Source: Didymodactylos carnosus (taxonomy: Eukaryota; Rotifera; Eurotatoria; Philodinida; Philodinidae). From it: 57,223 bases of DNA. Both the position numbers and the translations under genes were made by a program. Below are positions 11,601-23,906 of the stretch, in pieces. Position 1 is the stretch's first letter, and every line of letters begins with the position of its first letter. Location: assembly GCA_905250885.1 (NCBI GenBank), contig CAJNOQ010000281.1:1-57223 (forward strand), written 5' to 3'. Under the pieces are notes generated by a model, which saw nothing but the letters and a program-made list of their open reading frames with translations, did not search any database and was not told the origin of the DNA.

Positions 11601-13213
11601 TAATTATGTTTTCCATTTCTTACTTTTGTACATTGTTGAAAACGCGGAGAAATTTTTGAAACGTCGTTCTCCAACACAGCTTCTGCTCTAAAATTGTCTT
11701 TTTACAAACCACGAGAAAGAGCATATTCAAAAGTACAAAAGAACTGAATGCTCACTTTTACTACACTTTTACGAAAATAATAGCAGAAGAAAAAAGTTCA
11801 AGTTGAAAAAAAATACCAAATATACAAAGTTTTTAGTTCTTCTGTCTTTCGTATAATTTACGTAATTTTCTTGATTGAAGTTCTACAACTAAAGTTTAGA
11901 TATGGTTTTGTAGAGTATGTCCTGGCGCATCTTTTACTGCGCTTACTTTATTACTAACTGTGAGATCCTAAAGGAACACGAGAAAAATAGAAAATACTGA
12001 GAGGCTCATTCATTATGACGCACTCGATAGAAATTTTCATCATTCTACAGCCAATAATCATCATACGGAATATCAATTATATTCATCAATCCTATTTTAG
12101 ATGAGCATTAATTTAGTATATCATTTGTAGTTTGAACTCTACCTCCTCCTGGAAAGACATTTTTGCCAACCCTGTACAAAAAGTCATCTATCAACTGTAA
12201 TTATAATAAGGATACCTATTTCATCTAGTACTCTCTAAAAAAAAAGGTATTTTAAATGGTATAACCATTTAAACCATATCGTAACTGTTTAAACGTTTTT
12301 TACTTTTATCAGAAAACCTCTTTGAGATTTTTAGAATATGAAAAAGCCGTGATTTAAAAAACCCTAAATTGATTTGGTTTTTTTTAAAATACTTGAAAGG
12401 TTTTTTTGTGACATGAAGAAACCTCAACCGTGTTTCAGAACGTAATTTAGGCGTATTTCGGAAAACAAAAATTAGTTTTTTGATGAGAATAAGAAACTTT
12501 TAAACAGTTATGATATGTTTCAAATGGTTGAACCCTTTAAACGTTTTTCACGGGTGATTATACCTTTTTTTGGTTTTTCTCAAATGGAGAATACTTTTTA
12601 AGGTTTTCTGAAATACCTTTTTTTTAGAGCGTAGTTAAACCTTCAAGAGGAGAAGTTCGAAGTATTTACTTGATGACTTTTCATCTTTATTTTTATCAAC
12701 AACTCTTGTTGTTGTTCGTTTACTTGATCCTAATTTAACTCTATCATTAAGGTTGACTTCTTTACATTTTTCATTGTCTGACTCTGAATTACTATCATTC
12801 TTTTCTTCTTGTTGTTTCGACTTTTTTGGTGGTCTTCCACGAGGTTTTGATGTTGTTATTTTGCGTTTAACTGCTTGTTTTCGTTTTGAATTACTACGAC
12901 CACGCTTTGTTTGTTCAAAAATGGCATTATCAACAGCATCATAACTCTTAATAATTTTTAAGTCATCACCATCGTTTTCTTCTCCTGCTTTTTTGTTATT
13001 ATTATCATCAAAGTTTATTTTACCAGTTTTTTTCGTTAATTGATTGACTATATTGCGTGCCCGAGGTACGACGAGAGAATTTGCACGTTGAAAACGACGA
13101 TTAGTGGCATTTGATTTGTTTTCAATTTCATCTTCATCATTTTCCACATCGATTTCCTCAACGTTCACAGTAGGCATAACGTTAATTGATTGTCGTTGAC
13201 GACGTTTATGCAT
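8644..13213 (-). CDS. BRCT gene A: BRCA1/BARD1-like tandem-BRCT protein
   Basis: Seven exons join in frame: 12670-13213, 11015-11101, 10742-10954, 10595-10669, 9741-10465, 9413-9658 and 8644-9237, about 827 residues. The N-terminal third is basic and rich in lysine, with nuclear-localisation-like runs and the AT-hook-like core GRPPKK. The middle is Gln/Thr/Asp-rich with repeated QT dipeptides and a conserved block LHHACQDLTSCPCVEL. The last roughly 210 residues form two BRCT repeats: IVIATTSLSDEQ, TTHLITDEGD, VVSHRWIDQCLE (BRCT1); a linker RSRLTRKNLL like BARD1; LIELIKLCGG and FLKPEWLLASV (BRCT2). Tandem BRCTs of this class bind phosphopeptides in DNA-damage signalling. No RING domain or ankyrin repeats were found. 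An acceptor (TTATAACAG) lies just upstream of the first ATG, so a further 5' exon is possible. It is a paralogue of the gene at 30480-34218. Confidence 0.85.
11305..12174. mobile_element. TA-flanked MITE with long terminal inverted repeats
   Basis: The left end begins CAGGGTTGGCAAAATA and the right end is its complement (TTTTTGCCAACCCTG). The ends are flanked by TA at 11303-11304 and 12175-12176. The inverted repeats extend about 170 bases (11305-11472 and 12008-12174) with minor mismatches, including ATGATGATTATTGGCTGTAG and its complement. The interior has no transposase frame, so it is non-autonomous. TA duplication suggests the Tc1/mariner superfamily. It lies wholly inside an intron of BRCT gene A. 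Confidence 0.85.
12231..12631. mobile_element. Second MITE in the same intron of BRCT gene A
   Basis: The ends read CTCTCTAAAAAAAAAGGTATTT on the left and, complemented, CGCTCTAAAAAAAAGGTATTT on the right, with TA on both sides. The interior is A+T-rich with repeated AAACGTTT-like words and no coding frame. It begins 57 bases after the previous element, so nearly the whole 1.57 kb intron (11102-12669) is transposon DNA. Confidence 0.7.
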
Positions 13214-16200
13214 ACTGTTATAAAAAGAAATGACTAGATTGTTAATCTAAAAAGTGGAAGTTAACATGTTCCATCTCTAATTTTAAGATTATCACAATTG
13301 TACCGTACCCTCTGAACAGAAAAAAGAAATTCATTTTTATGAGCACTGAGTAAAGCAAAAAAGATCTAATTTTAAATTCCTTGTAGAATGTATGTTTCTT
13401 GTCTTAATAGCTCTATTCCGCTGTATCTCTATGATTACACGATAATATAAGTTCATTCATTATTAGCAATGCATTCAATTAGAGAGGATGAATTTTTCTT
13501 GTTTCTGAACAAAATGTTTTTTCTCAGAATTTAATTTTTTCTTCTTCTTCGTCATCTCTTTTTCATGGTACAAAAAAAAGATGTTTTCTCTAAAAAAAAA
13601 AAAAAGAAGTTTATCGCTCTTCTAAAAGCAATTCCAGGGGGTCTATAAATTTTATGATTGTTCCTAATTAGGTATTTTGCTTTTATTATGATACGTGTGG
13701 ATGCTCGTCAACTACGTCAAACCTAAATCGTTAAGTTGTTGATTAGCGAAGTAAAGCGCAATAGACAAAGAAAAAAATGCATGTATTTCTGCAAAAGTTA
13801 ATAGAACACATATATTATTTGTAGATTTTAAAGTTGTAGTTGCTTAGAGTTGATCTATACCACACCATTTTACAAAGTTTTGGGATTGACTTATTTCTCC
13901 AATGGTGAGACAGATAACCAATCTTCTTTCGCATAGCTAATTGATTAAACAATATAAACTCGTTATTATAACCCGTACAGACAAAAAAATCAAAATGTCA
14001 GTGGTAACATAATTTCGTAGGATAAACGCTTCATATTTAAAAGATCATTAAAATAATCCTGCAGAAAAGTGTATTATAGTAGAGTAAAACAGGTGTTACC
14101 GGTGCTTGCCCGTACATCTTCTTATTATTTATGCAAAGAAACAGATTGGATGAAAGAAATAGACAAATCGTTAGTCATGAATGAGAAGTTAAAATAAATA
14201 GAGGAAATAGAAACATTAACATGGTCGAGTTAAATGAATGCTATACTACACTCTTTTATTTTCTTATCTTTTTTTATGTATCAATCCTTGCGCAAAGTAA
14301 CTCACTCTCACGATTCAGTTTTGAAGAAAACCTTCGTTAGGGCCTTATACGTGTGTTTCACTTGCGGACAAAACTATCCGCGTCTAGTCTAAAATTGCCA
14401 ACTCAACATTCTCAAAATCGGAAATACTCAATTCAGGAAAACTCGAAAGAGGAATAGACAGATTATTTTTTGTGGATAAATGCGATGTTATATTTTTTTC
14501 AATCGATTGATAATAGCTTTATTACCACTTTTCTTCGTTTCATGATTGATTCTTTCATTGTCTTTGAGCGTTTATCCAGATCGATTTTCGTGAAGACACG
14601 CTACACTAGGGCTGGAAGCTAGGCTTAAGTCACTAGTATCATCGTAAGTTTACGTTATTTGTGATAACTTAGGTCTAATTTTTCAGTCCTAGCATATCTT
14701 GACCATTGATTCAGTGTTTCTAATGAGGATTTTTGCTGAGTGTACACGTACATGTGCACTTTGTTTTCTTTTTGCAAAGTGTACAAAGTGTACTGTTCCA
14801 AACCTAAAGGGAAGAAACCTAATCCAGGAAGAAATGCAGCGGATTTAGCAGATAGAAAATAGAAGAAACTTTCGCATAAGATTTTATTTCGACAAAAGAA
14901 GTTTAAAAGCATGACATATATTGACTTAGAGAAAAATTACAACTTCGGTATACTTTAGAACACAAATAATCTAACTTTTATTTGATTGTTCACGATGGAC
15001 ATGGGCGGTACCGGAACTAAAAATAAACCGGGATCGGAAAACGGCAGTTCCACCCATGTCTAGTTCACTATTTATGTCTATATTACGATGTATCTCTCAA
15101 GTTGAAAATGACCTATCATCAGTTGGCGTAAAAAAAAGTAAAGTGCACAGAGAAAAACAAAAATGTACATTATACAGAACACTCGCGTGTTCTGTTGAAA
15201 TTATGTCGGTCTTAATGAAGTGCGGTGCTGCTGAATAAAAGTAAAGCAGTGCAGTAATGTTGGAAGAAAGGTGACACTAAGAGAAACTCTACTGCCCTAG
15301 TCGACAGTCCTGCGAGAGTCCCATAAAAGTCTCATGGCATTTCCGTATTTAGACAGAAGTTATATCTTTTTTAGGGACTTGGGACGATTATGACAAGTCT
15401 CACGGGACCCTCAGGAAAGTGAAAAGTCCCGTGAGACTCTCGGCCAACTCCCGAATCATTCTTTTGTTTCACTAGTGACACAAGTATATGATACCACATA
15501 TTTTTTGAAAAAATATAAGTTTTTCTTATATATTCGTTGATAAATAAGGAGTCAGTGACCAGTACTGAGTCCTTAACGAGTAATTGGTTTCTTAAGCTTC
15601 GACTTAGGACTAATGGCAGCTGACACTTAATCAGTCGTATGAAAATTTGTGGAAAACTAATCTGAAAGTAGAAAAACTCCTATGGGAGTCTCACATTGAA
15701 GTCCCACAGGACTTCCATTGAAAAGTTCCGTGGAACTCTTGACTATGGTGTGTATGTAACACATCCTTTTAATGTGTTCTAAAGATTTTGTTTTTGATTT
15801 ACTTTAACTGACAAAGGAGAATAAGTGCGCCCAAATAACTATAGTCGGCGAGACTTGGAATGTGTAAACAAATATACAATGTCTATGTTTAAAAGCGGAA
15901 TCAAATGAATAAAAAAGTTTGCTAAAATATAGTCTATACCAGAGAAGAATGAATGGATAGACGCTTGTTTTTCTTCCTTGATCGTTGAACTGTTCACTTT
16001 TTCCTTCAAGCTTTATCCTCAGTTGTATGTAATAGAGCGTAAATATGTTATATGCTTCTATTTTCATTTATTTTCTTACTTGGTGTACGTTTAATAACGT
16101 GAAAATTTTATTTTATCAGATAATTATTATGTAAAGAAAAGTATTTTTGATTTATTTATTATTTTTTTTGTCGAAAGAATATGGTTTATTTTTTGTTGTA

Positions 16201-16220
16201 ATTTATTTAAAATAACGAGA
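13214..16220. other. 3 kb between divergent BRCT gene A and calcium-sensor gene
   Basis: The two flanking genes point away from each other, so both promoters should be here, together with any 5' exon of BRCT gene A. I searched the minus strand for a RING-type or other start exon and found none that is convincing. Apart from the AGTCCC-rich stretch at 15298-15746 no repeats are clear. Confidence 0.4.
15298..15746. repeat. AGTCCC/GGGACT-rich element
   Basis: Many copies of AGTCCC-like words and their complements, spaced as short palindromes such as AGTCCCGTGAGACT, cluster at 15300-15450 and again at 15680-15745. The outer ends (TAGTCGACAGTCC and, complemented, TAGTCAAGAGTTCC) are similar, suggesting a degenerate MITE with subterminal repeats. 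No target duplication is certain. Confidence 0.5.
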
Positions 16221-18520
16221 ATGGGCAATAAACAGATAAGCAAATTAAAACCTCACGATTTAGAGGAATATAAGCGTATAACAACATTCACTGATCATGA
16301 AATTCAAGAGTGGTATAAAGGATTTATGAAAGATGTATGTGACACAACTTTTACTTTTCAAATTAGTCCAAATAATTTATTCTTTTGTATTCTAGTGTCC
16401 AAATGGTCAATTAACAATGAGCGAGTTCAAGAAGGTTTGTTTCCTTGAGTCCCAATGAAGGCTTTTTTTTCAAATGGTCTTGTTCATCTTTAAGATTTAT
16501 TCACAATTTTTTCCATACGGTGATTCTTCAACATTTGCAGAACATGTCTTTCGACGATTCGACGAAGATCATAATCAACGTATATCATTTAGAGAATTTT
16601 TAACAGCATTAAGTGTAACATCGAAAGGAAAATTAGAAGAAAAACTCAAATGGGCATTTGGATTATACGGTATGTAAAATAATATTTTTTTATCTTTTCA
16701 CTTTCTGTCTACGAAACCATTTTGAAATATTTGTGTTGTTAGACTGAAAAAGTCTTTTAAAATATTGCATTTGAAGAAATGTTATGCTATACTAGTGTGT
16801 TTTGAGTTTGAATTTAATATCAGCAGAGTTTCAAATATCAACTCTACTTTGAACAGAATACTTTGATTTCTCATCCTTTATCGTTTTCTATTTAGATGCA
16901 AATGATGATGGATTCATCACAAGAGAAGAAATGCTAGAGATTGTGTCGGTAAGATAACTATTCATCTGATAGAAAAAATTACAAACAAATACGCCGTAGG
17001 ATTTATGAAATGAGAAAATATACTTGATACTATTTTGCTCGTGCTTTTATAGATTATCTGAATACAATGCTTCTCTAATATTATTATTGCTTAGTATCTT
17101 GATAGATATGAACCCGCAGGAGAAAAGCATCGTCCGGAAACACTCACCGAAAACGGAGCCGAATGATATACTTTTTTATGTTATCCGACTATTTTGAGTT
17201 TTTCGGGGATTTTCACGTCGAAAAACTACTAAGATTTACACTAAAAATGAAAATCAACAAAAAATCTTGAAACGCATATCATTCAACTTAGTTTTTTGCG
17301 CTGATTCCTCGAAAATAAAAATAAAATCCTTGCAAAAGCACATAATGTCTGACGACATAAAAACTTGGAAATTTTTGAAACTGAAAGATTTGTCGAATTT
17401 TTAGACCCCTCAAATATTTTCGATTTTTCAACATGAAAATAATTTTTTCAAATATTAAAACATATTTTCTTCTCCAGATCGACAGACTCTATCCAATCAT
17501 GTATAAAAAAATGCTAAATTTTCGAATTTCCGACACCTTAAGTTATTGAAGAAAAAAGTCGTGTATAAGAATAAACAAACAGAATGACCGTTTCATATCG
17601 TACATACTAATGTAGCAAAAAATAGACTTTTGGAGATATTAGGAGCCAAAGGAGCTATGGGGTTACCTTTCTTCTTTGCATGAACCTCTAATATTCTATA
17701 TACACCGAAGTTTTATAGTAATTGTCTAATTTTCTATTGATCAAAGACTTCAAAAAGTTAGAATATCATTACTGGATTACAAGCAAAACGAAAATGTTTT
17801 TCAAGTTTTCAATAACTTAAAAATATATACTGGAGAACTAGCAAATAAGGGAATATTCCTTTTCGCATATGTATATCTTCCTGTTCTCTTTCTTTTCTAT
17901 CGACGCATTGAGACGAAAGAATCTTCGCACATGTGGGATATTTTATGTGGAAAGAGATATCTTCTTATTTGCTACTTCTCCAATTATCAAATGTATCCAT
18001 CTGGCTGTTATTTTTCTAGGCTATATACAAAATGGTTGGATCAATAACGAAAATGCCCGAAGATGAGTCGACACCAGAAAAAAGAACAGAAAAAATATTC
18101 AACCTATTCGACTCCGACCGTGATGGAAAATTATCGATGGAAGAGTTTGTTGAGGGTAAGAAAGAAGATGGTGCAGGATCTGACGGAAAAACATTGCACA
18201 AGAAGCGCTTTACGATTACCATTTTCAGATTTTATCTTTAAAATATCTTACTCATCGTTCGTTTCATTGTAGCTTTTGTCCACAGAAAAGTGTCTAGTTT
18301 CTGATGTTGTCGTCCGTTAACTATAGTTTGCTCTCAGTATTCTGACTTTATGTTCAAAAATTCTCACACTTTGAAACAAGTATGTTGTATTGTTTCGTTT
18401 TTAGGTGCAAAAAGTGATCCATCGATTGTTCGCCTATTGCAATGTGATCCAAGTATGACTTCTGTCGTTCAGAACACAGCGACGACAGCCTCATCAACAC
18501 CGGCTCGTTTACATTCTTGA
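16221..18520 (+). CDS. Neuronal calcium sensor family protein (hippocalcin/NCS type)
   Basis: A calcium-myristoyl switch protein of the recoverin/NCS family, acting at membranes in signalling. Six exons: 16221-16334, 16396-16434, 16495-16669, 16896-16948, 18020-18155, 18405-18520; 210 residues. It begins MGNK, the N-myristoylation signal of the family. EF-hand 1 is degenerate and carries the family's CPNG sequence. EF-hand 2 ([12 protein letters not shown], residues 74-85), EF-hand 3 ([12 protein letters not shown], 110-121) and EF-hand 4 ([12 protein letters not shown], 158-169) have loop acids in place. EF2 has Gln at loop position 6, where Gly is usual, so its calcium affinity may be reduced. 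The C-terminus is extended and Ser/Thr-rich, about 20 residues longer than typical NCS-1 or hippocalcin. Intron 4 (16949-18019) is unusually long at about 1.07 kb. Confidence 0.93.
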
Positions 18521-20560
18521 TTTTGTTATTGTATTCCTATCAAAAATACACAAAAAACGTTCCACTTTGAACAAATACCATAAATAATAATAAGCATTCC
18601 ACAGTATTGAAAAAACGATTCTCTTTATCTCTTCATTTCTCTGTCGATCTGATTTCATGTGCAATTTTTGGCCTTCGAATTTTTTGTGCAAAAATACAAT
18701 GACATCCCCCTGGTTGTGTGTGCTACTACTGCTTTATTTCTGATAAATATTAAACATTTGTTTCCTCATTAAGGATCTTTTTGTGTCTATCTTTTATTTT
18801 TGAAGACATCGTAATTTATTTCTGTTTTTGTTGTTTTTTTCTCTTCCACAGATTAAAGAACGATAATAATATTTTTTTTATGACAATAAAATTTTAAGAA
18901 TTCGCAGTCTAAGTAGGAAGGCGAAACAAAACAAAAAATTCAAACGTTAATGTTGTTAATTCCGTTAAATTGTTGGCTATTCATCTCTATGTACAATTCT
19001 CCATTTTTGATAAACTACTTTGTAAAAACTGAGAAAATGAATTGATTTCATAATAATATCCTCTCAGCGGCTTGTACAAACGTAACGATGTGACATTTTG
19101 ACGTATTAAATGTCAGCTTTTACAAAAAGTATAGGAGCTAGAGAGTTGATTCTTGCGGCATTCTGAGCAGTTCACTGTCCTCTATCTACGGTAAAAAAAT
19201 GGAAAATTTTTGTTAAGATTCACGGCTTTGAGAGAGAATATACGGTGTGTGATGGATGTGACAGAAAAAGGCCCTAAATTGCGAGTACATCTAATTAAAC
19301 GCTAATTTCCTGCGAAATTACTTGAGCAAATGAAACTGTCTAAAGCGAAGATTGTCGAGAAGCTTACGAGCTATCCAATATTAAAAATAATTTTCTTCCA
19401 AAGTCTTTCCCTCGCTTATAACTATCAATAAATAAATGTGATGGCGTGATATTTTTCGTGACGGCATGACACACTTTTTTGTCGATGGATTTTCGAGCAC
19501 TTAATGTTCTCAAAAAAACTTGATTTTTATATTTGCCATAGATTTGGTGATATTGTGAAAAATAAAGTTGAAAACTTTTTTTCAGGCTTTTAAACTTGAC
19601 TGGAACTCTGAAACATCGAAAAGGTGTAAGTTTTGTTCCTAAAGTCGAATTGTCGAAAACAATGAGTCATTTTGTAGAGAACTTAATTTTCTATCGAATG
19701 ATGTAAATTTTAAATTTTTTAAAAAAGTTTCAAGGTCAAAAATTTTAAATTAAAATTATTCCACTAAAATTTTTATTTTTATTTGCTAAGGAGGTCGGAT
19801 TCGGAATTAGCGCGAAAAACTGCATCTGATGATGTGCTCATACCGGTTCTCAGATAATAAAAAATTTCTAAAAACTTAACCAGCGAAGTATCGCGTTACG
19901 TGGACAAACCGTCAAGAACTTAACTAGGAAAATTTGAGCCACGTATAAATTGTGCGTATTTTTTCAAGAGACAGTCTTCAAGACTATAATAGATGAGTTT
20001 GAGGTGAACATTTTCAATAAAGAAATCAAGAATAAAGTCATATTTTTAGCATGAAAAAATACTATTTATCGAGATGTTTCATCAGTTATCATCGGTCAAA
20101 TGATCAGTTCTATGGCCTATTTCCAGTCCATGTTCAGTTATCCGGAAGAAGTTTTTGCCATAGAAAGAGTCTTTGTGCTTCTTCCTGATTTTTTTAAAAA
20201 AGAATAATGTAATTTACTGAAAACCATGAAAAGAATAATCTATATCACTGAAACTATACCGCTCCTGTCAACACAGTTTCCTTTTAAAAAACTTTTCTGT
20301 TGTGTTCGTTTAAAGATCTAACAATTTGAGAATGATATGGTTTGACAGAATCTACCTCCGTTACTAATATATTGTTAATCAGCTCTTACCTGCATCTAGA
20401 GAACCTAACATAACGGTGCCACACACAGGTTTACAATACTATATCACCGATGTGATATTTTCAAAAAGTTATTCTGAAGCTTAGCTCCAATCTCGACTTG
20501 TGTTAGGATAAGAGAAATAAGCAATTTCCTTAACGCAAAAAATAGCGCTCATGCTAACCA
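18521..20560. other. Gene-poor stretch after the calcium-sensor gene
   Basis: Contains the 3' UTR of the calcium sensor (possible poly(A) signal AATAAA near 18887) and then A+T-rich DNA. I see no exon series with coding character, no RNA gene and no clear inverted repeat. Confidence 0.35.
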
Positions 20561-20569
20561 CTATTTGAC

Positions 20570-21215
20570 CCGTTCGGCCTTCGATTTTGGCCGAAATATC
20601 TAGATGCTTTAGCTGGAGTATCGGTCGATATTTTTTACTCTTTTATCTAGATATATCAGCTAGAGCATCGAGTTAGCTAGCTGCATCGGTCGATGTATTG
20701 CCCAATATATTTGAATGCACCGAGTTTATCCCGATGAAAATGTCAGTTCATGGGCAATGCTATCTAGTTGCATCGAGAGAAACATTTATCTGCATCTACA
20801 TGCGTCGACCAGTAAATTGACCCCCGACATGCATTGGGCGATACTCGATGCTTTTTCTGTGCTTGGGATATTGTTTGTCTTTCAAACTAGGACACTATTC
20901 TGTCGACCTACTCCAAGGTGTAACTGATGTCGAAAAGTTTAGTTGGAATATATCATTCGAGAGAAGATATGCAAGTAATTGAAGATGGTTATGAATGTTT
21001 GCCGTGTCATCTTCAGTTTCTAAGACAGCTTTCTTTAGCCCTAGAACGTTTAAATATTTAGCGAACATTAGAAGCAGGACCACAACCCTAGGGGGAAAAG
21101 GCAGCTCCGGGAGCTTTCCGGAGCCCATGAAATGCTTTTCAGAGCTTGAGATGCTTGGCATCGGATGCTCTCCGATGCTGACTCCGATGCTTTCCGGAGC
21201 TTGAGATGCTTGGCT
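20570..21215. repeat. GATGC/TCGGTCGAT-rich repeat block
   Basis: Words such as ATCGGTCGAT, GCATCGAG and TTGCCCAAT recur at 20600-20860 in both orientations. CTAGATGCTTTAGCTGG and its near-complement CAGCTAGAGCATCGAG make an imperfect hairpin at about 20600-20675. At 21105-21215 short units are repeated: GAGCTTGAGATGCTTGGC appears twice and CCGATGCT several times. The block is locally more G+C-rich than its surroundings. Confidence 0.55.
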
Positions 21216-21539
21216 AGTTAGTTATTCACAATGTGATGTAAATTTCGAACACAACTAGGAGGTTATGAAATTCAGCATTATACGAAACAAAATCCTGTAG
21301 GATCTGTTTGTTCCTTATTATAGGAAAGTCGGAAAGCTAAGTTGATATAGGTGATTGCTATGTCAATATTTTCAATTTCTCAAGCAGGATGTCGTGTACT
21401 ATAATTTTTTAATTTTTATCTTTTCATGTGTAATATTATATATCACACACGAAACAGTTATTATACTATTATAAATAATTCGTATAATCTAATATTTTGT
21501 AGTATAATATGAAGAAACATGGAAGTCTCTAGCTGTCCA

Positions 21540-21919
21540 TTGATTTTCTGAGTAAAAATTTCTTTCATTGTTTTAAAACCTCCTCAATATATATTTTCTC
21601 ACGTGGAATATTTAGTGTGTACACAATTTTTGTGTCATCCAAAGCTTTTGAGTGTGCGGGATTATTTATGTCAGGTGTCGGAAGAGCAAAGTGTTTATCA
21701 TAGTAATCTGCAAGCATATTCATCATCACTTGTGGATCTTTTTCGATACCTTCGGGCGTCTTCAAGCTTCGAATCGACGGGGAATACGGCTAGAATGTCG
21801 TATTCACATGTTTCCGGATGTTTTGACCGTGAGAGATCTAGGATAATTTTGTCTCTCTTTTTATTGTTCAAATTCTGTTTCCTCGCTGAAGTAGATGTCA
21901 TTTCAACAGTAGAATTCAT
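21540..21919 (-). mobile_element. Broken non-LTR retrotransposon (LINE) fragment
   Basis: Two overlapping minus-strand frames (21919-21698 and 21765-21565) read like the linker between endonuclease and reverse transcriptase of a LINE ORF2 protein. Features are the pattern NMLADYYDKHF, and then IYIEEVLKQ just where the RT domain would begin (commonly ..EEV..AL..). A frame change near 21760 and a stop at 21565 show it is dead, and neither the endonuclease nor the RT core is present. Confidence 0.55.
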
Positions 21920-23044
21920 CTAAGTGCTTCAGAAAGCGTGTCTTCCGATGTTTTCTTTTATGTCTATTTAAATTTTTAGCTAGAAGAACAAGATACGATG
22001 ACTAGGGTGGGCGGTATTTTTTCATTGAAATGAATTCATTGATCCTATTTCAAAGAGAAGAACAAAATTCTGCAATAAGAAAAGGATTCATGGTCAATGT
22101 TATAAACAAGTGCATTAAAGTATTCAAAAACATCTCTAAGCGAAAAAGTGAATTTATTTTTTGGCATGTCCCGTTTTCAGACGCGCAGAAAGGCGAAGGA
22201 ACAAGTAAAGGAAAATGATCTGAAGTTTTCTAATCGAGAACCTCAACCATGTAGCGTGTATATGGACTATCAATTGATTGTTATTTTTTAGTAAGTTAAG
22301 TATTAGATGCAATTCTGATGGGATGGAAATATAATGAAGTAACTTCATTATTATTTACATTAATCGATAGTATCTGATTCAATTAACAGTTATTATCGTA
22401 TTTTAATATAACATAATTATTCAGCGATGTATTATTAGTGGAATCATTATTTTTTTTGTCAATATTGTGGGCATCATTTCAAATTCAAAAAATTCATCGG
22501 TTAATGAAGTTGTTTCATCTCGCATATTCTTATGGGCGATAGAAGCAAAACAATGGAGCACTCTGATCCTTCTTACGAATCTATTAACAACTACTTGATC
22601 CAAACGAGTTTGTAGAATAGCATGTTATGTCGGAATTTAAAGAGGATATGTAAACCGTTGAAAAATACATTGGTTCGTAAAGAATTAAAAGAGATTTCTA
22701 TCTTCGTGTTCATTTTTTGTACACTTCTAAAGTATTAGAGAACAGTATATAACGAGGACCTTAACAGTGTTGTTTAATGTAATGCATTCAAACAACATGC
22801 TGTCTGAACTGGAAGGTCTAAATTTAAAATTAAATGAGCATGTTTTGGACTTCTTCCAGGACCATTCTGAGCCAAAAATAAAAATGGATCGATTTCCTAT
22901 CTTATGCGTACTTGTTGGGAACAACTTCTCTTATTGTGAAAACTTTCTAGGATTTGTCCGTTTTCCGAAGGAAAAGGAAGTTTGAAGTATAAAGTTTATA
23001 TACGAGGATTTTTGTAGTTTTCAGATGTTTTTTTGCCAGTAGCT

Positions 23045-23180
23045 GTAAACACACATTCCAGCAGCTGTGAACACCATTTCAGTAGCTGTAAACTTTCGAG
23101 GTGGATTGTGATTGATCAAATTTCAATATAAATTTAGTATTTACAGCTACTAAAATGGCGTTCACAGCTACTAAATGGAC
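23045..23180. repeat. AGTAGCTGTAAAC inverted repeat
   Basis: CAGCTGTGAACACCATTTC followed by AGTAGCTGTAAAC (about 23060-23092) is repeated as a near-perfect complement at about 23142-23175, separated by some 50 bases. A further AGTAGCTGTAAACAC copy lies just upstream at 23038-23052. The DNA can fold into a stem of more than 30 base pairs. Confidence 0.7.
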
Positions 23181-23906
23181 TAGTAACAGACAGTGTATTA
23201 TTGATCTGATGTTGTTAGACACAAGTTTTAAAAATTATTACGACATATTATTACCCGTTCTATGTTATAGCCCAACAGTTCAATAGGAAGTTTTCACAGT
23301 TTTGCTTCGTAGAAGCAACGCTGACAAACTTTTTTTATCGCGTCATACATCGAATATTATCCGATCGATTTCTCCTAATTATTGTGCTCAAGGTCTCCAC
23401 TATGTGTCCATTCCGTTCAGTGCTTCTAATAGTTCTATCGTCGTCATGTACTTACTGCCATTCTATTTATTTAAAAGAATAACGTTACGTAATCCTTGTA
23501 TTTGGGTGTCTCATTTTCTTTTCCTTATTCGTGGTACAACGTAACCACAGTGTTTGTGTAGCTATAGTTAGTCTATGCTTGTGTTTCTTTATTCTTTCTT
23601 GCTGTTATGACTTAGGAAAAAGTAGTACATGTCCAAGTGCTTTTGTAACTTTCTTGCTAGCTTGCTAAAATAATAAACGTTAAAAAGTTAAAAATTCAAT
23701 AAGCAATCACTTATGTCCATCCAAATCATATTATGGCATGAATAATTGAATAAATAAATTAAGACATGTTTTGTCAATAAATTGCCCATCTATAGAGTTC
23801 AACGCAAAGCATTTCAAGACTTATTTAATATCTTTCTTCAAATGAAAGATTTTTGAATCATAAAATTTTTGTTACTGCTAATACCTATGAATATCTTGTA
23901 GAACGT

